A DNA stretch of 38,064 bases from an uncultured Lachnospiraceae bacterium (GCA_910588865.1 CAJUSJ010000036.1:1-38064), one strand, 5' to 3'; positions 1 through 8,929 are shown, counted from the stretch's first letter. The notes: generated by a model from the letters alone, not told the origin. Program-made: numbers and translations.

Positions 1-79
1 AAACTGTTACGGCTTGAATTAAAACGCAAAATCAACTAACTTCGGAAAGATTCAATATTGGTTTGACAGGAGGATCTCC

Positions 80-550
80 ATGACAATCTCACCTTTTTGG
101 ATACTCTTTCTCTGCTCCATGGCTTTCGGCGGCATTATCGGCGCTTATTTTGGAACCGCGGATTACCGGGTCCGCCGCGATGAGCCTCTGATCACCAGCA
201 GATGCTACTGCCCTCTCTGCGGTCACCCTCTCTCCCCGTTCCAGCAGATCCCTGTGGTCAGCTGGTTTCTCCTGGGAGGCCGGTGTTATTACTGTCATGA
301 GCCCGTGCCAGTCCGGTATCCCCTTATAGAAGGCGGATTCCTTGCGTACTACGGGGTCTCCTTCTGTGTGCTGTGGGGACATCCTCTTCTCGCGGTGGTC
401 AGCTGGTTTCTGTTTGTCTGCGCCCTCCTTCTGTGGCGCTGCGACAGACATTACCGTTCCATGGCAAAAGCCCTGGCTGTCTTTGCCGGGTACCATGGCG
501 TCTACGGACTGGTGTTTTTCTGCGTATACGCGGCCACGCGGACTATTTGA
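80..550 (+). CDS. Orphan prepilin-peptidase N-terminal (Cys-motif) domain protein
   Basis: A 156-aa membrane protein matching the N-terminal domain of type IV prepilin peptidases (PilD family). It has a first membrane segment at about residues 6-25. The diagnostic block follows, with paired cysteines C44/C47 and C69/C72 around an IPVVSW stretch and a conserved RYPLIE end. One or two more hydrophobic segments come after it. The aspartyl-protease half, with its TD and GxGD motifs, is absent; those motifs sit in a separate gene at 4133-4792 on the other strand. AGGAGG at 68-73 supports the ATG at 80. The 3' end overlaps the convergent phosphatase gene by 8 bp. In PilD this domain carries the zinc site and is linked to N-methylation of pilins. 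A helper role for the A24 peptidase is inferred. The domain call is good; the function is uncertain. Confidence 0.75.
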   Translation: MTISPFWILFLCSMAFGGIIGAYFGTADYRVRRDEPLITSRCYCPLCGHPLSPFQQIPVVSWFLLGGRCYYCHEPVPVRYPLIEGGFLAYYGVSFCVLWGHPLLAVVSWFLFVCALLLWRCDRHYRSMAKALAVFAGYHGVYGLVFFCVYAATRTI

Positions 551-1271
551 CCAACACATAAATGAGGACACAGGAAACATTGTCCCTCTCCCCTCTCTCA
601 AGAACCAGGTCCAGAAAATACCCGCAGGCTTTCTGAGCCTTGGAATCGTTTTTGATCTGTCCGATCCACTGGACCATGTCCTGGGATGTGAGCTGTTTAA
701 AAAGCCCGTCTGAGCCCAGGAGAAACATCTCCTGACCCTCCACTCTGCTTGTGAAACGGTTCATCCACAGCTTCGGGGCTTTCCCAACAAAATTAGCCAG
801 AAGAGATTTTATGCGGCCCCCTGACTCCACCATAACTACCTCGTCCTTGGTGATCTGAAAGGCAGTCTCACCTACCTGGTAGATCCTGCTGTCTCCCACA
901 TGAAACACATAAAAATTCTGACCCACAAGGACCATAAGGGACATGGTGCATCCGATATCCACGCCCTTTCGCTCATGAAAATCATAGACAAGTTCATTGA
1001 GCTCATTGAGGGTCATTTCCAGATCTTCTATAAGCATGTCTTCATCCATGGATTCAGGAAAAAGCTCCTTCACCCCCTCAAACCACCGGCTGATTCCGTC
1101 TGTGACCATCTGGGAAGCGATCTCGCTGTTTGAAAAGCTTCCGATTCCGTCACACACACAGCCCACGGCCAGGGGGGTGGTCTTATGTTTTTTTACATGG
1201 CACACTGCCCGGTCCTGATTTTTCGCCCTGAAATTCCCTCTGTCAGTGACACAGCCTGTAAAAATCTTCAT
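543..1271 (-). CDS. PP2C-family serine/threonine protein phosphatase
   Basis: A 242-aa metal-dependent protein phosphatase, close to the length of a bare PP2C catalytic domain, with no membrane segment. Visible family motifs are R-x-x-N-x-D at residues 15-20, the metal-binding D41-G42, G107-C-T, V-G-D-S-R at 125-129, S-D-G-L near 187, and a C-terminal D-N-V. The usual ADGMGG reads CDGIGS here, but the aspartate that binds metal is kept. It is the last gene of the leftward Tad pilus operon, 17 bp after the FHA gene. It probably removes phosphate from threonines read by that FHA domain. No kinase gene is present in the window. Family confidence is high; the substrate is inferred. Confidence 0.88.
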   Translation of the reverse strand: MKIFTGCVTDRGNFRAKNQDRAVCHVKKHKTTPLAVGCVCDGIGSFSNSEIASQMVTDGISRWFEGVKELFPESMDEDMLIEDLEMTLNELNELVYDFHERKGVDIGCTMSLMVLVGQNFYVFHVGDSRIYQVGETAFQITKDEVVMVESGGRIKSLLANFVGKAPKLWMNRFTSRVEGQEMFLLGSDGLFKQLTSQDMVQWIGQIKNDSKAQKACGYFLDLVLERGERDNVSCVLIYVLVK

Positions 1272-1288
1272 TGTCCTGTCACCTCATG

Positions 1289-2761
1289 TCAGCAGACCCG
1301 GTACACCAGACGGCGGCGGTTGCAGTTGATCATGATCACGTCGTTGTGGTTTAAGGGGCAGGGCATGTTGGGAACCAGTTTGTTCTGGTTCACATAGGTG
1401 CCGTTGCCGGACTCTAAGTCAATGAGCTGCCAGTGATCCCCGCTTGTCTCCACCCGGAAATGGCGGCGGCTTACAAAGGACACAGCGGCGTCAAAGTTAA
1501 AGTCAGCCTGGGGCATCCCGTTTTTGTCCATCCTTCCCACAGTGGCAAAGCCCTTTGACAGGTCGATCTCCACAAATTCCGGGCAGCCGCATCCGGAACA
1601 GTCCTCCAGCCGAAGCTTTAAGACAGAGTTGTCGCTGACCTCCTCGCCGTATTCCACAATGGTGGTAGAGTCATCCATCTGCTGGGAAATTGGCTGGTAC
1701 TGCTGATATGGGTACTGGGGAGCTTGCGGCGGCTGCTGAGGTTGGGCTTGAGGGGCTGGCTGCTGCTGGGGCATGGGTCTTACCGGAGGCTGGACAGGTC
1801 CCCTGGCTTTATTGCCGCTTTTGCCTTTATCCCCGAAAAGTCCTTTTTTCTCAGGCTTTTTCTCTTCTTTTTCTTCTTTGGTCTTTCCCTTCCTCCAGCC
1901 AAAAAGTCCCTGTCCCTTTGCCCCTTTGTCCTTTTCCGGCTCATCGGAATCGCCGAACAGGTTGTTCATGAGACGTCCCTGCTCATCGTTTTTGCCGAAC
2001 GCGGCTGTGTTGTGTTCCGGCGCTGGCACCGGGGCGGCGGGTTTGGGCGGCTCCGGCTTTTTCTCAGGCATGATGGCCTTAAAGGGATTTGGCACAGGGG
2101 AAACCGGGGGAACATGGGGCTGTGCCTGGGGCCCCGGCACAGGCGCTCCCACGGATTGGGGAGCCGGCCTTGAGGGCGCCGGAGGGGTTTGAGGAGCTGC
2201 CGGGGCTTTTTTCGGTTCCTCGGAAACAGAGGACTGTTTTTGAAAATATTCCAGCAGCGTGATCAGGTTGGAATCCTGGTTTTTGATGATTCTTAAGGCA
2301 TTGACCAGATATCCCGGGTCATCGCTGATGTCGGTCTTCAAGATCATTGTGGTAAAAAAATCTTTGATCTTGTCGTCAGTGTTGGCGTACTCGGGAGACG
2401 GAATATACACATATTTGATGGACTGGCCGTTTTTTCCCACCAGGATATAATTTTCCTCCATCAGAAAGTTGTGGTAGTCCAGAAACCAGTCATTGCAGAT
2501 CTTAAAGGGCATCAGCATGTTGACGATCATTGTCACAAAGTCCTTTTTGCTCATCTGCCTGGACATGTATGACAGGCGGATTCCCTCCTGAAGCTCATAG
2601 CGGATCTCCATCTCCCCGTCGATCTCCATGGTTTTCATGGGAAGAAGAAAATCAGGGCAGTCCTGTCTCACAACTTTCAGGGCAATATTGTCCACCGGAC
2701 AGTCTTCTGAAAGATTCAGTTTTGTGTAACTTTTGTTTGCTATCACCACATCTGTTAACAT
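1289..2761 (-). CDS. DUF6382 and FHA domain protein
   Basis: A 490-aa protein in three parts. Residues 1-175 resemble the DUF6382 domain found in Firmicutes Tad-associated proteins. A long Pro/Gln/Ala-rich, low-complexity linker (about 176-370) contains a Lys/Glu-rich stretch and two GLFG-type pieces. The C-terminal 100 residues are a forkhead-associated domain with the conserved G-R, S-R-R-H and L-E-S-G-N-G-T-Y-V-N motifs. FHA domains bind phosphothreonine, so this is likely a phospho-dependent scaffold. It lies between a WG-repeat gene and a PP2C gene in the pilus operon, with a 22-bp gap upstream. The phospho-switch reading is inferred from FHA and PP2C being adjacent. Confidence 0.85.
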   Translation of the reverse strand: MLTDVVIANKSYTKLNLSEDCPVDNIALKVVRQDCPDFLLPMKTMEIDGEMEIRYELQEGIRLSYMSRQMSKKDFVTMIVNMLMPFKICNDWFLDYHNFLMEENYILVGKNGQSIKYVYIPSPEYANTDDKIKDFFTTMILKTDISDDPGYLVNALRIIKNQDSNLITLLEYFQKQSSVSEEPKKAPAAPQTPPAPSRPAPQSVGAPVPGPQAQPHVPPVSPVPNPFKAIMPEKKPEPPKPAAPVPAPEHNTAAFGKNDEQGRLMNNLFGDSDEPEKDKGAKGQGLFGWRKGKTKEEKEEKKPEKKGLFGDKGKSGNKARGPVQPPVRPMPQQQPAPQAQPQQPPQAPQYPYQQYQPISQQMDDSTTIVEYGEEVSDNSVLKLRLEDCSGCGCPEFVEIDLSKGFATVGRMDKNGMPQADFNFDAAVSFVSRRHFRVETSGDHWQLIDLESGNGTYVNQNKLVPNMPCPLNHNDVIMINCNRRRLVYRVC

Positions 2762-2783
2762 TGTCTGTGTCCTCTCTTCTATA

Positions 2784-4124
2784 TCAGTTAAACAACTTAT
2801 AGTGTTTCAGGCTCAGGATCCGGTAATTTCCCAGGCTGTCTGTCACAAGGCTGTTGCCTTCATAAAAGGGATAAGCCATATCAAACTCCGGTTCAATGGC
2901 CCATGCGCCGGACTGGTTTAAATACCCCCACTCTCCCGCGTATTTCACAGGTGCCAGATGATTGGAAAAGGAGTACACATCCTCGTACTGGCAGTCAATG
3001 ACCACCTGTCCCTTTTCGTCGGCAAAGCCCCATCTCCCTGAACCGTCAGACACAGCGTAATATCCGCCTTCCATGCCCCTGGCATTTGAAAATCTCTGCC
3101 CATAGCAGGGCTTCCCTTTCTCATCAATGAGAAAATATCCGCTTTCGTCCGCCGCCACGGCGTAGCCCTTTCCAAAAACCTGTCCCCGGCAGTTTACCGC
3201 CATATCGGTAAAGATATAGTCCGTCACTGGCTTCATCTCCGAATCCAGTATGGCCCACCGGCCCTCTTTTTCCACCGCGATCAGCCCATTGTCATTGAGG
3301 CAGACCTGGTCAAAGGCCTCCTCGCTTACAGGGACAAAGGTGTTGGTATAGACCCTGGCCTTTCCATCCTTGACGCCCACCATTCTTTTTCCCACCAAGG
3401 CTGTCACCTGGTCCAGGCCGTTTTTGTCCACAGCGTTCCAGTATCCCTGTTTGTCAATAAGGGTGAAAACCCCGCCTGTCTTTACCACCGCGTAGTTTCC
3501 GGAAAATCTGGTGGCCTCTTCATAGGTGAACTCCAGTATGGTCCGTCCGTTTTTTCCGATGTATCCCCAGGCCTCCCCGTTGTATGTGGGAATGTACCAG
3601 TCCGAGGCCGGCATAAGGGCCTGGCTGTAGGCCGTGGTCACGGGAGAGTATTCGAAGCAGACGGATTCATACATGGTATTCAGTTCCGGGTCCTGGAAAA
3701 GAGACATTCCGGTCTTCAGCACACCCATGGCCTTGGCCGATGACTCCTGGTCTATATAGTACTGGGCCAGCTGCTTGTACTCGCCTATCTGGGCTGTGCC
3801 TTTTGATATGCGCTGTTCTATAAAAGCATAATACTCCTCCCACATGGAGGCTTCCCGGTAAATGGCCAGAAGTTCTTCTTCATAGGCCAGGTTGTTGTCG
3901 GTATTGTAAGTTTTAAGAGCCTCCTTGAACCCGGCCACCGCGCGGATATACAGTTTGTCCTCCGTCAAAGCCCTGGCGGAACTGATCATCGCCTCCTGCT
4001 TTCTCGCGTCCGTATTCAGAAAAACCGTATAGGCTGCCATGGCCCACCCTGCGGCCATCATGAGAACCAGAAGTGCTCCCGTTGTTCCTTTCGCGCTTTT
4101 TACCACATTTTTTTTCTTTGCCAT
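2784..4124 (-). CDS. Membrane-anchored WG-repeat protein
   Basis: A 446-aa protein with a lysine-rich N-terminus and one membrane segment at about residues 15-33, leaving most of the chain outside the cell. Residues 35-170 look helical and TPR-like. From about 185 onward there are WG (beta-propeller-like) repeats, with pieces such as WGYIGKNGR, GRWAILD, GRWGFADEKGQ and GEWGYLNQSG. The WG-repeat fold often mediates binding, but no enzyme motif is visible. The start has a GGTGGG ribosome binding site 3 nt before ATG. It lies 8 bp after the A24 peptidase gene, so it belongs to the pilus operon. A role as surface or assembly scaffold for the pilus is a guess. Confidence 0.8.
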   Translation of the reverse strand: MAKKKNVVKSAKGTTGALLVLMMAAGWAMAAYTVFLNTDARKQEAMISSARALTEDKLYIRAVAGFKEALKTYNTDNNLAYEEELLAIYREASMWEEYYAFIEQRISKGTAQIGEYKQLAQYYIDQESSAKAMGVLKTGMSLFQDPELNTMYESVCFEYSPVTTAYSQALMPASDWYIPTYNGEAWGYIGKNGRTILEFTYEEATRFSGNYAVVKTGGVFTLIDKQGYWNAVDKNGLDQVTALVGKRMVGVKDGKARVYTNTFVPVSEEAFDQVCLNDNGLIAVEKEGRWAILDSEMKPVTDYIFTDMAVNCRGQVFGKGYAVAADESGYFLIDEKGKPCYGQRFSNARGMEGGYYAVSDGSGRWGFADEKGQVVIDCQYEDVYSFSNHLAPVKYAGEWGYLNQSGAWAIEPEFDMAYPFYEGNSLVTDSLGNYRILSLKHYKLFN

Positions 4125-4132
4125 AATCCCAC

Positions 4133-4792
4133 CTACCCTGCCAAATATCTGATTATCAGTCCCATGTACAAAAATGGTACAAAGGGTATCTTATCCTTCC
4201 GCGTTAATTTTTTCCTTGCCAGCTGAACCAATGAAAATGCCGCTGCCGCCATACAGCCGTACATGACAGCCGCGACCACATAATTTCCTGTAAGATACAG
4301 GCCCATGACCAGGGCCAGCTTTACATCTCCCGCCCCCATGTTTTTGCGGCTGAGAAAATACCCAAGGCCAAAGCACAGAAAGCAGAAGGTAAATCCCAGC
4401 AAAACAGAGGGCAGCGCCGCCAGAACCCTGTCCCTGTCCCACAGGCCCCAAAGCCCCATAATAACCACAAACATCATAAGCAGCACAGCAAGAAGCCGGT
4501 TCGGGACCAGCCGCTGCCAGTAATCGGTTACGCAAAAAACGGTCATGGCTGCCAGCATCACATAGAGGAGGCACAGGATCAGAGGGGATATGGAACCTTC
4601 CCGCCACGTATGCCATATGGCCCCGAAAGCGATCTCTGACAGAGCCATGGCCAGAAGCTCCGGAAGGGAACGAAGGGGTTTAGGCTTCTCTTCCCCATCC
4701 TCACAGAGCGCGGGAACGCAGAGCCATAAAAAAACATAGTAAAGAAGGGGCAGACCTGCCATGCCGCCTGCCAGTATGATGTATTGTTCCAT
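4133..4792 (-). CDS. A24-family prepilin peptidase (TadV/CpaA-like)
   Basis: A 219-aa polytopic membrane aspartyl protease that cleaves the leader of Flp-type prepilins at the inner face of the membrane. The two catalytic aspartates are D90 (in V-T-D-Y-W) and D156 (in the G-A-G-D motif). About six hydrophobic segments are visible. It lacks the cysteine-rich N-terminal domain of full-length PilD, as TadV/CpaA proteins do. In this locus that domain exists separately at 80-550. Start: AGGAGG then 5 nt then ATG. It sits 12 bp after the pseudopilin gene and 8 bp before the WG-repeat gene. Its substrates are probably the pilin at 8970-9206 and the three TadE/G-like proteins. Confidence 0.9.
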   Translation of the reverse strand: MEQYIILAGGMAGLPLLYYVFLWLCVPALCEDGEEKPKPLRSLPELLAMALSEIAFGAIWHTWREGSISPLILCLLYVMLAAMTVFCVTDYWQRLVPNRLLAVLLMMFVVIMGLWGLWDRDRVLAALPSVLLGFTFCFLCFGLGYFLSRKNMGAGDVKLALVMGLYLTGNYVVAAVMYGCMAAAAFSLVQLARKKLTRKDKIPFVPFLYMGLIIRYLAG

Positions 4793-4804
4793 GGCATCCT
4801 CCTG

Positions 4805-5611
4805 TTACTTGGAATATGTGACCCCATCCCCGTCAAGCCAGGCGGGAATGGTACAGCGCTGCACCACATGGATGGTGGGATCCTTTAAAAACAACTTAAA
4901 GAAATGGATCTCTAAGTCATACTCCACGACAATGTCAATGAGACGGTAATCGTCATCGCTGAAAAGCTTGCTGCTGTCGAAACTGAGATTGGAGATTCCG
5001 TAATGCTCCAAATATTCATCAGCTGTCATGGCTTTTCCCTCTGAGATATGGCCCTGCAAATAGCTTTCATCCAGGTAGACCTTCATGAGCCCGCTGGACA
5101 TGATCTCCAGAAGCCAGGTCTTCAGCCTTTCCTCCCCCTTTTCTACCAGGGCATAGACAACACCCCGCAGGAGAGCCTTGGGATCGCTGATCAGATCTCT
5201 GCCGGAGGAAAACGCCTGGCCTCCTTTGTCCACCAGGTCCTTTCCCTGTTCCACCAGCTCTCCCCCTTTTCCGTAATCTCCTCCCGCCACATCGCTAAAG
5301 GTGTCCTGTACCTGCCCTACCTGATCAAGGAAGCTGGTCAGGTCGTCCTTGGCGCTGTCCAGCTTGGCTGTGTGGAGATCAATGTCCGCTTTCAGGCCAA
5401 GGTCCGCGCTCCTTATGCCAAGGGCCTGATAAAAATATGTATAGCAGGACAATTCATTGCTCATCTGGTACAGCGCGTACTGAATCTTGTTGTGTACCGC
5501 GAAAATATTAATAAAGGATATGATTCCGAGAATCACCAAAATAAACGGGACAAGGCTTAACACCGCCTCCACCGTAAGCATTCCTTCCTGTCTCTCTTTC
5601 CCTGACCACAT
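4805..5611 (-). CDS. TadE/TadG-like pilus assembly protein
   Basis: A 268-aa protein with a short charged N-terminus, then a pseudopilin-like segment (G-M-L-T-V-E-A-V at about residues 10-17, leading into a 25-residue hydrophobic helix). The Glu at position +5 of the presumed prepilin site is typical of TadE. The rest is extracellular and Lys/Asp/Ser-rich, without recognised motifs. AAGGAGG lies 6 nt before the ATG. It is the third pseudopilin gene of the operon, 10 bp after the 872-aa DUF5702 gene. TadE/F-type pseudopilins are thought to be processed by the same peptidase and to form the base of the pilus; its exact position in the machine is not known from sequence. Confidence 0.82.
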   Translation of the reverse strand: MWSGKERQEGMLTVEAVLSLVPFILVILGIISFINIFAVHNKIQYALYQMSNELSCYTYFYQALGIRSADLGLKADIDLHTAKLDSAKDDLTSFLDQVGQVQDTFSDVAGGDYGKGGELVEQGKDLVDKGGQAFSSGRDLISDPKALLRGVVYALVEKGEERLKTWLLEIMSSGLMKVYLDESYLQGHISEGKAMTADEYLEHYGISNLSFDSSKLFSDDDYRLIDIVVEYDLEIHFFKLFLKDPTIHVVQRCTIPAWLDGDGVTYSK

Positions 5612-5621
5612 ATTGTCCTCC

Positions 5622-8240
5622 TTAATATCCTCGTATTACGGAATACCCGAAATAGCGGTCTTCCAAAGCCTCTATTATGGACTCGGTTTTAGTGTTGGAA
5701 TAATAGAGGTGGGCAATGTTCTCAGGAACAATGACAAAATCCGCTTTCACCTTGCAGGTGCTTTTTATGGCCGTGACCGTGTCAGCCATCTTAAAGTCCA
5801 GGTTCGTCAGGGTATCACCGTCATTGACCGCCTGGTTTACATTCAGGGTGATCAGATTGGCGGTTCTGGAAAGCAGGGTGTTGTCGTCCACCAGAAGGCA
5901 CAGCAGGATATACATGTAGTCCTCATAGGACATCTTGAATTTTAGTTTTCCAGACTCACTGGCTGTTGTTTTAAACTTGTCTCCCAGCAGCCCTTTTAAC
6001 GCGTCTATGGACTGAAGATCTTTGACATCCATCTTGATCAGGATCACGTCCTCCCTGTTTTTCAGGGCAGTCCAGTCCGCGGCGGTCTCTATGGCTGACA
6101 CCGCCATGCGCAAAGCGCCGCTGACCGCCACTTTCACTAAGGGAGCCGCCGGTCCCGCCGCCGCTGCCGCCCCTGTGGCGATCGCGTTGATGGCGTTGTT
6201 GACCTCCGTTATGGTATAGGTGGACGCGAAATTAAAGGTAAGCCGCACGCCGCAGATAATATTCCTGGTCTCGTTTAAGTTGGACACGGATTTATTGTGC
6301 CCGCCAAAAAGATACTCCAGCTCAGCCCCGTAGAGATAATTGACATCCGGCGACATCTCGATTTTTGTCAGGCTGTACTCTGTGTAGCTGCCGCCGGAGC
6401 CGCCGGGTTTCGAATCGCCTCCCTCTGAATCATCCTTAGAAGTTTCTGGTTTATCCAAACTCACGCCTTTGGCACCTGGTTTGTCCGGGCTTGCGCCGGG
6501 ACTTGGAATAGGACTTGTTTCTTTTGGCTCAATTCCAGTCACCCGGCTGGAGAACATCCCGAAGTCATAACTGGTCAGGAGAAATTTATCCAGAATATGG
6601 CTTCCCGCCGACGCCAGCGCCTTGAAGGATAAGCCTCCGGCAAAATAATCCGTAAGGCTTGGCGTTTTTCCAGCCGCTCCTCCCCCGGAACCAAGCTGGG
6701 AGGCCAGGGTTGACGAGATATCCCTGGCATTTGTTTTTTCGTCTCCTTCCAGTTCCTTCTCCGCTTTTTCCTGGGCATCATTGGCTTTTTTGGTCTCCTC
6801 ATCTCCCGCTTTCTTATCCGAACCGTCAGAACCGCAGAGCTGGCCTAATCCATTGTAGAACTCCTTCATCTCCCTGTCGTCTCGGAAATCCGCCCACGAT
6901 ACAGGAATCTCATCACCCCAGGAACATTTATCTCTCTCCTTTTCCGGGGCCTGATCGCCGGAAAGGATATCATCCTTAATTTTGTCAAGCTTCTCGGCCC
7001 CTTGTTCCATCAGCTCTTTATTGCCGCTGTTCAGGCCCGGGCAGTCTTTGGTCACGGCGATCCACTGGCTGGTCTTTTTAAACATGGCCCTGAAGTCCAG
7101 GAGAGTCTTAAGATCCTTGATATCCTCCTCAATGCCCGTCCTCACCTCTTCGGAACACTGGGCCAGCTTTTCCTCAAGGCGGGCCACCTGCTCCTCTATG
7201 GTCTCCATGACAGAGTCTACTTCCTCCGCCTTTTTGACAAGCGTCTGGATAATATCGTCGGCATTGTCAAAATCAATGGGGTCGCTGTCATGGTTTCTCA
7301 CGGCCTTGGAAAGGTCAGAAAGTTTTTTTTGCAGATCTTTTTTGTACTCGTCCGCGTCATAATCGCTGTACTTGTCGTACAGGTCTTCCGCTGAATAGGT
7401 AACACCGTCAACAACAATGCCTTCTATTTCATCATCTTCGCTGTCATCGCCATCGCTGTCATCCTCATCCTCTTCGTCTTCCGCCTCCATGGCCTCTATG
7501 ATCGCCTCGATCTCATCTTCATATTCCAAATAAAAGACATAATCCTCATACCCGTCACCGCATACAATGTTTTTCAGCTCTTTGCTGTAATTTTCATATG
7601 CCTTGGCGCGGCCATCCAGATAGTCTGGATATTTGGCGATTTTATTCAAGGCCTGGTAATACTCGCCGATCTTTTCAAGAGCCTTTTTGCTGCTGTCCGT
7701 AAGATCTGACCGTTCCTCCATGGCCTCTGTATCCGGAGCCATGGAATCAAATTTTTCCAGGCTGTCCAGGATCCCCAGCTCATCTACGATCTGCTCCACG
7801 ATCCGGTATCTCATAAAATCGCTGATCTGGGTCATCAGAACATTGTTGTTGGACAGGCTGGCCCCCGGGATCTTTTCGTAGACCACCTCCATATCCGCGT
7901 CCTTATAAGGCATGAAACCAGTGAAGCCGGATTCATCCTTGTCCGGATTGAAGGAATAGGAGGCATAGTCGGCCAGCTTCTCCACCGCCTCCAGGCCTTC
8001 TTTGTTCTGTGTCAGGGAGAACAGTCCGTACAGCTGTTTAAGCAGGTTGTCAAACTCGCTGAGAACAGCGTCCCCATAGGAGTCCGCCGCCATCGCGGCC
8101 TGAGAGCTGTACATCTTCAGCCTGGTGACATCCACCATGATTCCGGTGATGGCCACTACGGGAACCATCATCAAAGTGACAAACACAGTGATTACCCCAT
8201 GGCTGGAACGTCTTTTGTTTTTTCTCTCTTTCTTTTTCAT
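5622..8240 (-). CDS. Large DUF5702 (TadG-like) pilus-associated protein
   Basis: An 872-aa protein starting with a basic stretch, then G-V-I-T-V-F-V and one membrane helix (residues 15-36), as in TadG/DUF5702 proteins. The exported part contains coiled-coil-prone, Lys/Glu-rich stretches, a very acidic run (about residues 240-270, mostly D and E) and a Pro/Gly/Ser-rich spacer (about 570-620). An Ala-rich hydrophobic piece lies near 690-720. It is much longer than Gram-negative TadG. Genes on both sides are TadE-like, with gaps of 10 and 20 bp. It could be a minor pilin or surface protein of the Tad system. The family call is good; the function is unproven. Confidence 0.82.
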   Translation of the reverse strand: MKKKERKNKRRSSHGVITVFVTLMMVPVVAITGIMVDVTRLKMYSSQAAMAADSYGDAVLSEFDNLLKQLYGLFSLTQNKEGLEAVEKLADYASYSFNPDKDESGFTGFMPYKDADMEVVYEKIPGASLSNNNVLMTQISDFMRYRIVEQIVDELGILDSLEKFDSMAPDTEAMEERSDLTDSSKKALEKIGEYYQALNKIAKYPDYLDGRAKAYENYSKELKNIVCGDGYEDYVFYLEYEDEIEAIIEAMEAEDEEDEDDSDGDDSEDDEIEGIVVDGVTYSAEDLYDKYSDYDADEYKKDLQKKLSDLSKAVRNHDSDPIDFDNADDIIQTLVKKAEEVDSVMETIEEQVARLEEKLAQCSEEVRTGIEEDIKDLKTLLDFRAMFKKTSQWIAVTKDCPGLNSGNKELMEQGAEKLDKIKDDILSGDQAPEKERDKCSWGDEIPVSWADFRDDREMKEFYNGLGQLCGSDGSDKKAGDEETKKANDAQEKAEKELEGDEKTNARDISSTLASQLGSGGGAAGKTPSLTDYFAGGLSFKALASAGSHILDKFLLTSYDFGMFSSRVTGIEPKETSPIPSPGASPDKPGAKGVSLDKPETSKDDSEGGDSKPGGSGGSYTEYSLTKIEMSPDVNYLYGAELEYLFGGHNKSVSNLNETRNIICGVRLTFNFASTYTITEVNNAINAIATGAAAAAGPAAPLVKVAVSGALRMAVSAIETAADWTALKNREDVILIKMDVKDLQSIDALKGLLGDKFKTTASESGKLKFKMSYEDYMYILLCLLVDDNTLLSRTANLITLNVNQAVNDGDTLTNLDFKMADTVTAIKSTCKVKADFVIVPENIAHLYYSNTKTESIIEALEDRYFGYSVIRGY

Positions 8241-8260
8241 CTTCCGCGGCTCCCCAAATT

Positions 8261-8929
8261 TTAAGCGCCAAGTACCTTTTTGATCTTTCCATAGGCTTCG
8301 GAAACCTTGGACGCCAGATTTTTTGCCATCTCTCCTAATTTGGTATCCTTCAGCAGACAGATGGCATAGTCCACATCTCGGATAATATTGTCATGGTCCA
8401 CCACCGCCACCCGGGCTGTGGCGGAGATTGTATATTCATTGCCGACCCCAAGGGCCTTAAAATCAATCGGCGCGGAAACCTTCTGGACGGCAGTAACTTC
8501 AAATTGTTTTAATACTACGTAATTACTGTAATCTATGGAAAGTTCCAGATTATCGTTAAACAGCATATTTCCCGCCACTGAGCGGAAATACTGCTCAAAC
8601 CCTTCTTGTGAATTCAGATTTCCCCCGTCGCCAAACATGTTGCGGTAGGGGCTCAATGGGCCGGAGACAGAATAATCGTTTCCTGTCCCCATATAGCTGT
8701 CGTCTCCATGGGCGTATTCAAGGCTGCCTTTTTTCGCCACATAGGTATCTGTCACTGTATTCTTGTAGTAAACCAGAGAGGTCTCCAGGCATGCCTGGAG
8801 ACTGGCCCTCTGAAAGAGAAACAGGGACAGATACAAAAGCAGAAAAACACTTAAACACGCAAGAGGCAGTATGACAGCGGCTTCAACTTCAACGGCCCCT
8901 TGTTCTTTGTTTTCTCTCTCTTTTGGCAT
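8261..8929 (-). CDS. TadE-like pseudopilin
   Basis: A 222-aa protein with N-terminal G-A-V-E-V-E-A-A leading into a hydrophobic helix (residues 11-38), the pattern of TadE pseudopilins with Glu at about +5 after the cleavage glycine. The exported remainder has no catalytic motif; residues 45-90 are Gly/Tyr/Ser-rich. A GGGGG ribosome binding site lies 7 nt before ATG. It is the first of three pseudopilin genes following the pilin gene, with 40 bp between. It probably forms a minor subunit or the base of the pilus after cleavage by the A24 peptidase. Confidence 0.83.
   Translation of the reverse strand: MPKERENKEQGAVEVEAAVILPLACLSVFLLLYLSLFLFQRASLQACLETSLVYYKNTVTDTYVAKKGSLEYAHGDDSYMGTGNDYSVSGPLSPYRNMFGDGGNLNSQEGFEQYFRSVAGNMLFNDNLELSIDYSNYVVLKQFEVTAVQKVSAPIDFKALGVGNEYTISATARVAVVDHDNIIRDVDYAICLLKDTKLGEMAKNLASKVSEAYGKIKKVLGA

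Noticed and set aside
5048..5560. A 170-codon plus-strand frame inside the TadE-like gene
   Set aside because: It is antisense to a clear gene, with no ribosome binding site and no recognisable domain; the same applies to other long antisense frames at 12908-13501, 24082-24564 and 30727-31389.
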